From NCBI GenBank assembly GCA_958295525.1, contig OY282355.1:186001-250000 (forward strand): 64,000 nucleotides of DNA, given 5' to 3'. The DNA is from an uncultured Dehalococcoidia bacterium (GTDB taxonomy: Bacteria > Chloroflexota > Dehalococcoidia > Lucifugimonadales > Australimonadaceae). The first letter of the stretch is position 1. Each line of letters opens with the position of its first letter. The position numbers were made by a program, and so were the translations under genes. Positions 50,096-59,597 of this stretch are shown piece by piece. Under the pieces are notes generated by a model. It was given only the letters and a program-made list of their open reading frames with translations. It was not told the origin of the DNA and searched no databases.

Positions 50096-52426
50096 GTGAC
50101 GCTCATCAGACATATCCTCTCCTCCTTCTCTCCGAAAAATTGCGGCGCCCACTTGCGGATGACGCTGAGGACGCTTGCGCCGCACTGGGGCGCCCTGCTC
50201 GCGCTCGCGCTGTTCTTGGTTGCAGGGCTCGCCGTTCTGGACGACTACGGGGTTACCTGGGACGAGCCGACGCAGAGAAGATTCGCAGTAGCGACGCTCA
50301 CGCATTTGCTGGGAGACGCCGACGCGCTGCCCGACGCCAGCGATAGATTCTATGGGATGGCGTTCGAGGCGCCGCTTCTGCTCGTTGAGCGCGCTTTCGG
50401 TCTGCAGGCGCCCCGGGAGGTTTACCTCTCCCGCCATCTGCTAACCCACCTCTTCTTTCTAACAGGCGGGCTGTTCGCCTACCTCCTCGCGCGCCGGCTG
50501 CTCGTCAGCAGGCTTCTCGCGCTCTTTGCGATGCTCTTTTTCCTCTTGCATCCGCGCCTGTACGCGCACTCGTTTTTCAATAGTAAAGACGTTCCGTTTC
50601 TCGTGATGTTCATCATCGCGCTTTATCTGGCGCATCGGGCGTTCCGAATGGACCGGATTCCCGCGTTCGTTCTGCTGGGCGTTGGGATTGGGGCGCTCAT
50701 CAATCTCCGAATTATGGGCGTTGTTCTGCTCGCGGCGATTCCTGCGATGCGGGCGCTCGACCTGGCGTTCGCGCAAGGGTGGGCGGAGCGCAAGCGCATC
50801 GTCTTGACGACGGGGGCGTTCGCGCTGGCCGGCGGGCTCACGGCCTACGTTCTATTGCCGTACCTCTGGGGCGACCCGGCCGGACGCTCCGTTGAGTGGT
50901 GGACAGCGTTCTCCGATCATCCAAATATCGTGCAGGAGTTATTCCGCGGGATGCTATATCGGGGCATGCGCTTTCCTGCGGACTACGTACCGGTTTGGTT
51001 CTCCATCACGAGTCTCCCGTTCGCGCTGCCGCTGGGCGTGATTGGCGGCGCCGCGGTCATCGCGGGATGCGTTAGGACGCCCGTTCAGGCGCTTCGGAAC
51101 ACGCGAACGCGCTTCGGCTTGCTGACGGTTGGTTGCTTCACTTTGCCTATCCTCGCCGTGATTCTGCTGGATTCCAACGTCTACAACGGATGGCGGCAGA
51201 TGTACTTTTTGTGGGCGCCGTTCTCCCTCCTCGCCGTGTTTGGGCTGCGATGGATCGTCTCAACGCTCGGGCAAGCGCGGCGGCGGGCGGCGGTCTACGG
51301 GGCGGCGGGGGCGGGACTAGCCGCGACTCTTCTATCGATGGCGCTGATTCATCCGAATCAGCAGGACTACTTCAACTTTTTCGTGGACAGGACAACCCCG
51401 GAACATCTCGGGGCCCAGTACAAGATGGACTACTGGAAGCATCCGTCGCGGCAAGCGCTCGAATGGCTGCTTGAGCGAAACCCATCCTCTCCGGTGAAGG
51501 TGAATCGCTCCGACTTCGGCGGCATAGTGGGACACAACGCGCGGATTCTGCCCAAAGCCGCCGGGGACCGCGTGTTCACCGCGCCGGACGCCGAGGCGCT
51601 CACTATCGCATACGGGCCTGCGGCGGATGAGGGTCGAGCGCTCTACGCGCTGAAAGTCTACGGCAGCACGATCGTGTCCCTCTCTCGGAAAGCCGATCTG
51701 CGGGCAGCCTACGCCGCAGCCAGGGCGAGCGAGCCGGCGCTCCGCTCCGTTTTCGACGTCCATCACGTGAACGGCGCGCTCGTCTACGTTAAGGAGCCTT
51801 GCAGCGAGGCCGATGCAATCGGCCACTTCCAGTTGTGGGTCGTTCCTGAGCATAAGTCCGATCTGACTGGCGCATGGACGCGGCGCGGATACGAGGACCG
51901 CAGTTTCCTCTTTCCCGGGCACGGCGCGGTTTTCGACGGGAAGTGCGTCGCTTCCGTTCCTCTGCCTTCCTACTCCGTCGCCTCCGTCCGGTTGCAGCAA
52001 TGGCCGCTGGGGGCGACAGACGACGATACGCCGTTATGGGAGTCCAGCGCCGTGTTGTATCCGGACGCGTGGAGGGCGGCGCATCAGGCCGCCGTTTCCG
52101 GAGCGCCGCTGGCGCGCTCGGTGTTCGATCTGCATCTCGGCGACCGCGCGCTGGTGTACGTGAAGGAGCCATGTGGGCAAGCGGACACAGAGACGAGATT
52201 CTTCCTGCACGTCGTTCCTGAGCGGGTGGACGATTTGCCGGAAAAACGTCGTCGGCACGGCTTCGATAATCTGGATTTCGACTTCTTTCTGCGCGGCGGG
52301 CATTTCGACGGGAAGTGTCTGGCTCGCGTTCCGCTCCCCGGCTACGCCATCGCGTCCATCCGAACGGGGCAGTTCGTCGGCGGAGAAGGGGAAGTTTGGA
52401 GCGCGGAGGTTGCGGTGAGGCGATAG
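50096..52426 (+). CDS. GT39-like membrane glycosyltransferase with two tandem C-terminal domains
   Basis: Residues about 1-430 form a multi-pass membrane part of about eleven helices with the early loop motif DYGVTWDEPTQRR, which is typical of ArnT/PMT-like transferases (acidic pair in the first external loop). Residues about 540-776 hold two copies of a domain of about 90 residues. Each starts RSVFD and contains ALVYVKEPC, a VVPE turn, FDGKC and PLPxYxxASxR. The start is a GTG at 50096 or, with similar support, ATG 50159. It is a lone gene on the plus strand. Confidence 0.8.
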   Translation: MTLIRHILSSFSPKNCGAHLRMTLRTLAPHWGALLALALFLVAGLAVLDDYGVTWDEPTQRRFAVATLTHLLGDADALPDASDRFYGMAFEAPLLLVERAFGLQAPREVYLSRHLLTHLFFLTGGLFAYLLARRLLVSRLLALFAMLFFLLHPRLYAHSFFNSKDVPFLVMFIIALYLAHRAFRMDRIPAFVLLGVGIGALINLRIMGVVLLAAIPAMRALDLAFAQGWAERKRIVLTTGAFALAGGLTAYVLLPYLWGDPAGRSVEWWTAFSDHPNIVQELFRGMLYRGMRFPADYVPVWFSITSLPFALPLGVIGGAAVIAGCVRTPVQALRNTRTRFGLLTVGCFTLPILAVILLDSNVYNGWRQMYFLWAPFSLLAVFGLRWIVSTLGQARRRAAVYGAAGAGLAATLLSMALIHPNQQDYFNFFVDRTTPEHLGAQYKMDYWKHPSRQALEWLLERNPSSPVKVNRSDFGGIVGHNARILPKAAGDRVFTAPDAEALTIAYGPAADEGRALYALKVYGSTIVSLSRKADLRAAYAAARASEPALRSVFDVHHVNGALVYVKEPCSEADAIGHFQLWVVPEHKSDLTGAWTRRGYEDRSFLFPGHGAVFDGKCVASVPLPSYSVASVRLQQWPLGATDDDTPLWESSAVLYPDAWRAAHQAAVSGAPLARSVFDLHLGDRALVYVKEPCGQADTETRFFLHVVPERVDDLPEKRRRHGFDNLDFDFFLRGGHFDGKCLARVPLPGYAIASIRTGQFVGGEGEVWSAEVAVRR

Positions 52427-52433
52427 GTTCCGG

Positions 52434-52551
52434 CTTTCGCGGGAATGACGTGGCGCGTGGTGTTATTTGGAGACGAGGCGCTATGCGCCTCGTCCGGCGC
52501 TGGAGCGCCTCTGGATTCCCGCCTACGCGGGAATGACGGCAGAGGGGAGGC
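52434..52551. repeat. Palindromic repeats before the acyl-CoA dehydrogenase gene
   Basis: Hairpin-A halves flank a perfect hairpin B in reverse orientation, GACGAGGCGC-TAT-GCGCCTCGTC (52472-52494), preceded by TTATTTGGA (the reverse of TCCAAATAA). It sits 75 bases before the next gene. Confidence 0.85.
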
Positions 52552-52625
52552 GGGAACGACGGGGCAAGTGGGCGATGCGCTGCGCGCTATACTCGCGGGC
52601 GCGATTCCGTTGGAGCGAGGGGTCA

Positions 52626-53801
52626 ATGGGTCTGAGCGAGGAGCAGCGCGCGCTGGTGGGAACGGTCCGCGATTTCACGCGGCGGGAGGTCGCGCCGGTT
52701 GCGAGCGCGATGGATCGGGCGGACGCCTACCCCGCCGACCTCGTGGGGCGGATGCGGGAGTTGGGGTTCTTCGGCGCGACGATCAGCGAGGAGTACGGCG
52801 GAAGCGGCGCAGGCGCCGAGACTTACGCGCTGCTGATCGAGGAACTCGCCAAAGGCTGGATGAGCCTCGCAGGCGTGCTGAACACGCACCTGCTCGTCGC
52901 GCATATGATCGAGGTCTCCGGCGCGCCGGAGCAGCGCGAGCGCTTTCTGCCGGCGATGGCGCGGGGCGAGCGGCGGGCCGCGCTCTGCATCACGGAGCCC
53001 GACGCGGGAACGGACGTCGCGGCGATCAAGACGCGCGCCGTCCGCGACGGCGACGACTACGTCGTCAACGGGCGCAAGCAGTTCATCACGAACGCGCGCT
53101 CGGCGAGCGTCTACGCCATCGTCTGCAAGACGGACGAGACGGCCGATCCGCCGCGCCGGGGCATCAGTTTGCTGCTGGGAGAGAAGAGGCCGGGCCTTAA
53201 TGTGACGCGGGACATTCCGAAACTCGGCTATCACGGGGTCGAGACGTGCGAGGTCGCGTTCGAGGACTACCGGACGCCGGCGACGAATCTGCTGGGCGGC
53301 GTCGAGGGCGAGGGCTTCCGGCAGGTGATGGGCGGGCTGGAGTTGGGGCGGATCAACGTTGCGGCGCGGGCGGTCGGCGTGGCGCGTGCGGCGCTGGAGG
53401 CGGCGGCGCGCTACGCGCAGGAGCGGCGGACGTTCGGCAAACCGATAGCGGAGCATCAGGCGATTCAGCAGAAACTGGCGGATATGGCGACGCAGGTGAA
53501 GGCGGCGCATTTGCTGACGATGGACGCGGCGCGCAAGAAGGACCGCGGCGAGCGCGCGGACTTGGATGCGGGGATGGCCAAGTTGTTCGCCAGCGAGACC
53601 TGCCTAACGGTCGCGACGGAGGCGATGCGGATTCACGGCGGCGTAGGCTACACGCAGGATTTGCCGGTGGAGCGCTACTTCCGCGACGCGCCGCTGATGA
53701 TCATCGGCGAGGGGACGAACGAGATTCAGCGGCAAGTGATCGCGCGGAGCCTGCTGCGGAACTACCCCTCCGGCGATTTCCTGTTCGAGGCGGGGCTGTG
53801 A
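52626..53801 (+). CDS. Acyl-CoA dehydrogenase
   Basis: This 391-residue FAD enzyme oxidises acyl-CoA to enoyl-CoA. The N-terminal helices, ALCITEPDAGTDVAAIKTRA (FAD/substrate segment), YVVNGRKQFITNA, RRTFGKPIAEHQAIQQKLAD, and MRIHGGVGYTQDLPVERYFRDA are all present. The catalytic Glu lies in MIIGEGTNEIQRQVIAR. Upstream open frame from 52467 runs through palindromic repeats and is not coding. Chain-length preference cannot be told. The gene is convergent with the large helicase gene. Confidence 0.94.
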   Translation: MGLSEEQRALVGTVRDFTRREVAPVASAMDRADAYPADLVGRMRELGFFGATISEEYGGSGAGAETYALLIEELAKGWMSLAGVLNTHLLVAHMIEVSGAPEQRERFLPAMARGERRAALCITEPDAGTDVAAIKTRAVRDGDDYVVNGRKQFITNARSASVYAIVCKTDETADPPRRGISLLLGEKRPGLNVTRDIPKLGYHGVETCEVAFEDYRTPATNLLGGVEGEGFRQVMGGLELGRINVAARAVGVARAALEAAARYAQERRTFGKPIAEHQAIQQKLADMATQVKAAHLLTMDAARKKDRGERADLDAGMAKLFASETCLTVATEAMRIHGGVGYTQDLPVERYFRDAPLMIIGEGTNEIQRQVIARSLLRNYPSGDFLFEAGL

Positions 53802-53824
53802 GCGGGGAGGTGGGGGAGGGGGCT

Positions 53825-56800
53825 TCAAGCGCGCGGCGCGCGGATAATTCCGCCTGATTCTTCCAATCGCCCTTCGCTCAGCAAAGCGTCGATCAGTTCG
53901 TTGAGACGCTCGACGATGCGGGCCCCCGTTCGAGCGAACTCCAACGTTCTTGAGATCTCGGTGACCAGGCCATCCCGAGGCCCTCGGAACGCATCGGCGA
54001 CTCGTATGATGAGCGTCTTTAGTTCGCTCGGAGGCGCGTAGTCTATGTTGCTGTCCGAAAGGGATCTGGGCTCGCGGCTGAGTTGGCTTTGCTTTGCGTA
54101 AAGGAAGCCGCCCTCAGACCGGATGCGTTTTTCTTTGACCGCCTGTTCCAAGGCGTGTTTGACGTGCTCCCTGGTGGAACCGCGCACCCTTGCTATGCCG
54201 TAGCGTTTACGAATGCGCTCGATGACGATGTCCGCATGAACGGGACCTTCGACTTTGGCCACGGCCACGGCCATTCCTACAAGCGATTTGACGCTTGCAT
54301 AACGGAGTTCTCCTACCGTAACGAACTCAGAGAGGTCAGTCTCGTAGTACGGAGCGAGCGCATGAGGATGGATGTCCGCCACTATCCCCGCCGGCGAACC
54401 TTCGTCTTCATCAGCGGTTGAGTCGCTTATTTCCACGCTCGCCTCTCCTGAGGGCGGAGGCGTGGGAGGCGTATAGGATCGGGCCCGTGACAAGGCTTCT
54501 TCTATGCGCTCTATCTCCGCGCCGGGGTTCCGCACCCAGGAGGTCGACCACACGCGATGGATCGTCCATCCCAAGCCTTCCAACACGGATTGCCGCAACC
54601 AGTCGCGGTCTCGCGCCGCAGGCGCGGAGTGGTAGGTCGCGCCGTCGCACTCAACGCCGAGGTCGTATTTCGCTCCGTCTTTCGATAGGATAGCCAAGTC
54701 AATCCGGTAGCCTGCCGAACCAACCTGCCCGACCACCCGATGCCCCTTCGCTATGAGCGCATCTTGTACGGCCTTCTCGAAGTCATTCAGTTCGATTCCG
54801 GTGGGCTGAGCCTGCGCCGTGCTTGGCCCGTCGCCGAGGTCCGCGCGCGGGTTCGCGACGTACTCCAGGAAGCGTCGCAGTAAGCGCGCGCCATCGGACT
54901 GGGAAGTGATACGCGCCGGTTCAATGGAATGAACAATGTCCATACGCTCACGAGCACGGGTGACCAAGACGTTAAGCCTGCGGTCTCCTCCTTTTCTGTT
55001 TAGCGGACCAAAGTTATTGGGCGTTGCGCCGTTCGGCGCCGTCGGGCCGTATCCAATGCTGATGATGATGCGGTCCCGCTCGTCCCCCTGAACGTTTTCC
55101 AGGTTTTTGACGAAGAGCGGCTCGCTCATTCTCTGCCTTACATCCTGCGCGTCCCGCTCATCGAGCAACCGCTCCTCTATGAGCCGTTCTATGAGGTCGG
55201 CCTGAGGGCGAGACATAGCCGCGACGCCAAGAGATTTAGTTGGGTGCGTCCGCAGGTGCTCAACGACGAGTTCAACCACCCTCTCCGCCTCATCCAAGTT
55301 TATCCGTCGCCCTCCTCCTTCGTAGCGCGCCTCCGGCAAGAAATGCCTATGGACGCCGTGCCATTCATCGCGAACGCCGGGAGTGGGAAACGTAAGCAGC
55401 CGTTCTGCATAGAAATGATAGTTGGAAAACCGAATCAAATCCTCATGGCGACTTCGGTAGTGCATATCGAGGCGACTGTCGTGAAACAGCGTGTGCCGTT
55501 GGTTGACGGCAACGTCCAAGATGCTTTCCCGATCCTTGAGCGCATCCCTCTCCCCGTTTTCGGCCACGTCGTCATCGTCATCGTCGTCGTAATCGTCATC
55601 ATCGCCAGATTGACGCCAAAAAACGCTCGGAGGCAACTGCTTAGGGTCTCCCGCGAAAATTGCTTGCTTCGCGTGGAGCAACGCAGGGATGGCATCCCAA
55701 GGAAACACCTGAGAGGCTTCGTCGAAGATTACAACGTCGAACGCCGCTTTGAACGTCAGAGGCAGAATTGGCTGAGACCTGCTAGGCGTAGCGTCTTCAT
55801 GCGACAAATACCGGCTCACCGCAAGCGGGCTCATCATAAAACAAGGCTTGAACGCCTTGATACAGTCGGGGATGGCCTGCACCAAAGAGCGAACGGACTT
55901 CTGCCTGCGCTTCTTGGTCAGTTCATTGCTAAGGGTTCTCATCCCATAACTGCGCTGGTTGCTCGCGTATACTTGGAACATTTTCTCACGAATTTCCGAA
56001 CGGATCGCTATAGGAAACTGTTGATCAATTTCGCGGAAATTCTTACGTGTTTCTTCATGGTCTACGGATGCGAAGGCCCGCAGTTCAGGCGTTTTCTCGT
56101 AGATAGCCTCGAGCCACTTGCTGAGGATGCTCCGCTCGACCATTCGCGGAACGATGCCTGCGTCGGAAGTGATTTCACGGCATTTGTCTATTGCGCCTGA
56201 GCCTAACAAGCCTTCTGAGTCAGCAACTGCGTTCCTATAGAGTATCCAATCCGAAGCATTGTCGGCGTCCATCTCAATTCGTGTTGTCCATATAATGATC
56301 TCATCATACGGCGCATTGGTCCACGAATCCCACGGCCCTGCATCGAGGTCGTAGAACCCTGCATAGCGCGATTTCAAGCCATGAAACTCGCCCTCAGCCT
56401 GAGCAAATTGGGCTGCATGCTCTGCATAGGCATCCGCGTTATACGGCGACAATGCATGTTCTCTAAGCCTATTGCTCGGGTCGTCAGGAGCATATTGCAA
56501 GAAAGTCACCGCCCACTGGAGGTCAGCGTTTATTTTACTCCAGTTGGTGTCGAAACCGGAGTATTTGCCCTCAAATTTCTTAACCAATTCGGATTCCCTC
56601 TGCGCCGCATCATGCTCTATCTTCCGCAGGCGAGAGGCAATTTGAATCTGTTCGATTATGTCATTTATGCTGTTCGGATGCGTCAAGGATTTCTGAACCA
56701 CCTGGATGATGATAGGAGCGATCCGCTCAAGGATCGGAATAATGGTTTTTAGAGACGCCGCCGCTTCTTCTATGGAAATCTTTCCAGTTTCATATGCACT

Positions 56801-59446
56801 CCACAGCGCGTCGCCGGCGATCAAACGCATCGCGTTGTCAAGAGCATTTGCTTTCTCTGACAGACGCCTTTCGCGTTCCATTAATTCGCTGACGCCTTCG
56901 CCGTCCACAAGCAATGAATGGAGCATTTGTGCGGTTCCAGGCCATCGGGCGACCATGTCTTGAGCAGAGGAAAACGCCTGCTCCAGCATAGCCCAGTCAG
57001 TGTCTTTGCCCCGGAACCTATGGCCTAGACTCGCTTGATATTTTGCCGATTGAATGTCCCAGTCGCCTTGCGCCGCATGCAGGTTTACTATTTGCTGCAC
57101 GAGCGCCAAACCTTCTTGCGCACTCAGTTTAGCAGGCGTAACCCGGTGCCCTTGCAGAACCTTCTGGTCTTTACGGAACTGACCGGAGAGCAACCTTCTT
57201 ACGACGCTTTGGTGATCGGTGCGGTAGCGGGCGAGCATTTCACGGTCCACCTCGTTGATGATTTGCAGGTCGTATTTCGCCGTAAGCGCTTTCTCGGCGG
57301 CGATTAGCGCGCTCGCCTGCTCCTTGGCCTTATCGATCATAGCGCCGATGTCCGTGTCTCCTGTTATCCAAGAGGCGGGGACAGGAGCAATGGCGCTCGT
57401 TTGGTGGGCGACGTCAATGAGCTCTTGGATAGAAGACCTATCGCAAGCGAACGTGCTCGCAAAAATTCCTTGCACTGCTTTAAACACATCCCAAGCGGTG
57501 TTGGCGGCCGTTGCCGCATTGGTCGCGTTCGCAACGAGTTCCGAGGTGTTGATCATTAATTGCTTACGCCATTGCTTCCCAATGACCGCCTCGATCGCCG
57601 CGCAGTCATTCCCGGGTAGCGTGACGCGCTGCAAAAGGTCATCGAAATCCCAATCTGGAATGCTTTCCCATGCTTTCCGCAGCGCCGCGATTGCGACTTC
57701 GCGATCTTGCTGCGTCTTTTTCTCTTCCCGCACGGCTTCGCTGAGACTGGCGAGCGCGCCGGCGGAAAGCCAGTGATCAAAGACTCCTGGCGCTTCTTTC
57801 ATATGCGCCAGCAGCAGACTTAGTGAGCGGCTTCTTTCTATAGAATTGGGTTCGGCTAGGCCAAGGAATCTTGCGCCGTTTGAGAGGCGTTCAACCACTC
57901 TCAAAGCGGTCTCGCGAATGTCTTCCATGCTCTCGCGAACTTTATCCGGAAGGTCGAGCGCAGGCGTGTCAACCAGCAGCACGGCCCAGTGGCTCCTGCC
58001 ATGCTGCTCGTATTCTCGGCTGCGCTGCGCTATCTGGTTAAGGGCGTTTCGCATTTTCGCGATCCAGTCTTGATCCATCGTTGTGATGGTGAAAGGCAAA
58101 CTGAGGCTCAAACGGGGAGAGCCGCCCAACGCGGCGTATTGGCCATGCACTTGGTGGATGCTCATATTCAACGGAGGTTGGGGCGCATGCAAGGCTCGCG
58201 TCGCCTCGTTCAATTTCCGCCTCTGCGCAATCAGCGCGGGCAGCTTGCGCCCCTTCTTCCTCACCGGCCGGGGCGCCTCAACCGACTCCTTGAGTTGCGC
58301 GTACACATTCGCCTTTCGGCCCCGGTCGCTGTGCAGATCGAGGCAATAGACGCCTAACGCCGCCTCGTCCAGACGTTTCTTCACCACATCGAGCGCAGCG
58401 GTCTTCTCGCTTACGAAGAGGACGGACTTCTCCTCGGCTATGAACGTGGAGATGATATTGGCGATGGTCTGGCTCTTTCCGGTGCCGGGCGGTCCGTGGA
58501 TGACGAGATTTAGTCCGTTCCGGGCATGCGCGACCGCAGTGAGTTGGCTGTAGTCCGCGTCCAGTACGGTGAACTGATCCTTCAAGTCCAACAAGTCATC
58601 CAATTTGCCGCCTGCGAGCTCATCCGCATTCGCAGGAATCGCCGACAGGGTTGCGGTGGAAGGCTGCGGCGTGGAGAGCCCTGATAGAACTTTGACGATT
58701 TCGTTGTCAGTGCCTCGGGTTTTCAAGGCTTCGAGGTCTCTCCACATAGCGAGTTTGGAGTAAGCGAAAGCCCCCAAGTAGACCTTGTCCTCCACGCTCC
58801 ACCCCTGTTGCCCGTTGATCGCTTGCCGAACGCTCTCGAAGTAACCCGAGGGGCTAGCTGCGTCGGCGACGTTGGGAAGCGTCAAGTTGAACAATTTATT
58901 GAGTTGCACGCCAAGCGTGTCGTTCCGCTCGAAGTCGTCATCAGTCGAGGCGAGACGGAATTCGCTGCGCTGGCTCGCTCTCGTAAGGTCGCACGGGAGC
59001 AGCAAGAGAGGAGCCGACGCGTCGCCTCCGGCGTCCACCCAGCGCAGCAACCCGAGCGCAAGGTAGAGAATGGGAAGCCCTTGCTCTTCTTGCCATTCCC
59101 GTTGCCTCTTCCGCAGCCTACCCAACCGGCGCTGCAGTTCAATGGGCTCGCAGTCGCTTTGCAAGTCTCCCCGGGTGAACAGCGTCTGAGCGGACCCCTT
59201 GACCCGCTCCGCGTAGTCGAAGGAAGCGCCTCTCCCTCCATCCTTGTCCAGCAAAGCGGCGATGCTGTCGGAAACGGACGCGCCGTCACCGACACGGCTC
59301 TTATGCAAGGCCGGGCTGTCCGGGCCGATGGCGACGATGGACTTGCTTTCCGTGTTTAGGTACAGCAGGCGGTTGCGCCGGTCGAGTTGCAACAGGCGTT
59401 CCTGCCAGTCGCCGACCGTCCGGGTGAATTGTTCGGGAAGTTGCAT
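53825..59446 (-). CDS. Giant SF1 helicase-nuclease (DUF4011, SF1 helicase, MTES_1575-type nuclease, DUF3320)
   Basis: The protein has 1,873 residues. Order: a DUF4011 N-domain (about 1-250, LQLDRRNRLLYLNTESKS); Walker A HGPPGTGKSQTIANI near 320; a long coiled-coil-like middle; Walker B VVIFDEASQVFPWDAI near 1241; the GDPKQLPPSVFW motif; helicase motif VI near RERMD; a Vsr/MTES_1575-type nuclease near 1560-1660 (YRIDLAIL then GVECDGATYH); and a DUF3320 end. Such single large proteins recur in defence regions and are thought to attack foreign DNA. Its middle third is clearly lower in GC than the neighbours, which suggests transfer. No partner gene overlaps it. Confidence 0.88.
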   Translation of the reverse strand: MQLPEQFTRTVGDWQERLLQLDRRNRLLYLNTESKSIVAIGPDSPALHKSRVGDGASVSDSIAALLDKDGGRGASFDYAERVKGSAQTLFTRGDLQSDCEPIELQRRLGRLRKRQREWQEEQGLPILYLALGLLRWVDAGGDASAPLLLLPCDLTRASQRSEFRLASTDDDFERNDTLGVQLNKLFNLTLPNVADAASPSGYFESVRQAINGQQGWSVEDKVYLGAFAYSKLAMWRDLEALKTRGTDNEIVKVLSGLSTPQPSTATLSAIPANADELAGGKLDDLLDLKDQFTVLDADYSQLTAVAHARNGLNLVIHGPPGTGKSQTIANIISTFIAEEKSVLFVSEKTAALDVVKKRLDEAALGVYCLDLHSDRGRKANVYAQLKESVEAPRPVRKKGRKLPALIAQRRKLNEATRALHAPQPPLNMSIHQVHGQYAALGGSPRLSLSLPFTITTMDQDWIAKMRNALNQIAQRSREYEQHGRSHWAVLLVDTPALDLPDKVRESMEDIRETALRVVERLSNGARFLGLAEPNSIERSRSLSLLLAHMKEAPGVFDHWLSAGALASLSEAVREEKKTQQDREVAIAALRKAWESIPDWDFDDLLQRVTLPGNDCAAIEAVIGKQWRKQLMINTSELVANATNAATAANTAWDVFKAVQGIFASTFACDRSSIQELIDVAHQTSAIAPVPASWITGDTDIGAMIDKAKEQASALIAAEKALTAKYDLQIINEVDREMLARYRTDHQSVVRRLLSGQFRKDQKVLQGHRVTPAKLSAQEGLALVQQIVNLHAAQGDWDIQSAKYQASLGHRFRGKDTDWAMLEQAFSSAQDMVARWPGTAQMLHSLLVDGEGVSELMERERRLSEKANALDNAMRLIAGDALWSAYETGKISIEEAAASLKTIIPILERIAPIIIQVVQKSLTHPNSINDIIEQIQIASRLRKIEHDAAQRESELVKKFEGKYSGFDTNWSKINADLQWAVTFLQYAPDDPSNRLREHALSPYNADAYAEHAAQFAQAEGEFHGLKSRYAGFYDLDAGPWDSWTNAPYDEIIIWTTRIEMDADNASDWILYRNAVADSEGLLGSGAIDKCREITSDAGIVPRMVERSILSKWLEAIYEKTPELRAFASVDHEETRKNFREIDQQFPIAIRSEIREKMFQVYASNQRSYGMRTLSNELTKKRRQKSVRSLVQAIPDCIKAFKPCFMMSPLAVSRYLSHEDATPSRSQPILPLTFKAAFDVVIFDEASQVFPWDAIPALLHAKQAIFAGDPKQLPPSVFWRQSGDDDDYDDDDDDDVAENGERDALKDRESILDVAVNQRHTLFHDSRLDMHYRSRHEDLIRFSNYHFYAERLLTFPTPGVRDEWHGVHRHFLPEARYEGGGRRINLDEAERVVELVVEHLRTHPTKSLGVAAMSRPQADLIERLIEERLLDERDAQDVRQRMSEPLFVKNLENVQGDERDRIIISIGYGPTAPNGATPNNFGPLNRKGGDRRLNVLVTRARERMDIVHSIEPARITSQSDGARLLRRFLEYVANPRADLGDGPSTAQAQPTGIELNDFEKAVQDALIAKGHRVVGQVGSAGYRIDLAILSKDGAKYDLGVECDGATYHSAPAARDRDWLRQSVLEGLGWTIHRVWSTSWVRNPGAEIERIEEALSRARSYTPPTPPPSGEASVEISDSTADEDEGSPAGIVADIHPHALAPYYETDLSEFVTVGELRYASVKSLVGMAVAVAKVEGPVHADIVIERIRKRYGIARVRGSTREHVKHALEQAVKEKRIRSEGGFLYAKQSQLSREPRSLSDSNIDYAPPSELKTLIIRVADAFRGPRDGLVTEISRTLEFARTGARIVERLNELIDALLSEGRLEESGGIIRAPRA

Positions 59447-59597
59447 TGGCGCATCATAGCATAGGTTGGAGATTAGGACACTGCATACTGGCCGATCAAG
59501 GCATGCGCGCCCCTAGCGGGCTGCTCGGGCGCTGGCCTACGCGGGAACGACGGTATAGGGCAGGCGGGTCGGCAGGCGGGCGGGCGATTGTTTCGAT

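Noticed and set aside
52467-52625. Longer acyl-CoA dehydrogenase start
   Set aside because: The extension translates a palindromic repeat cluster and has no family similarity.
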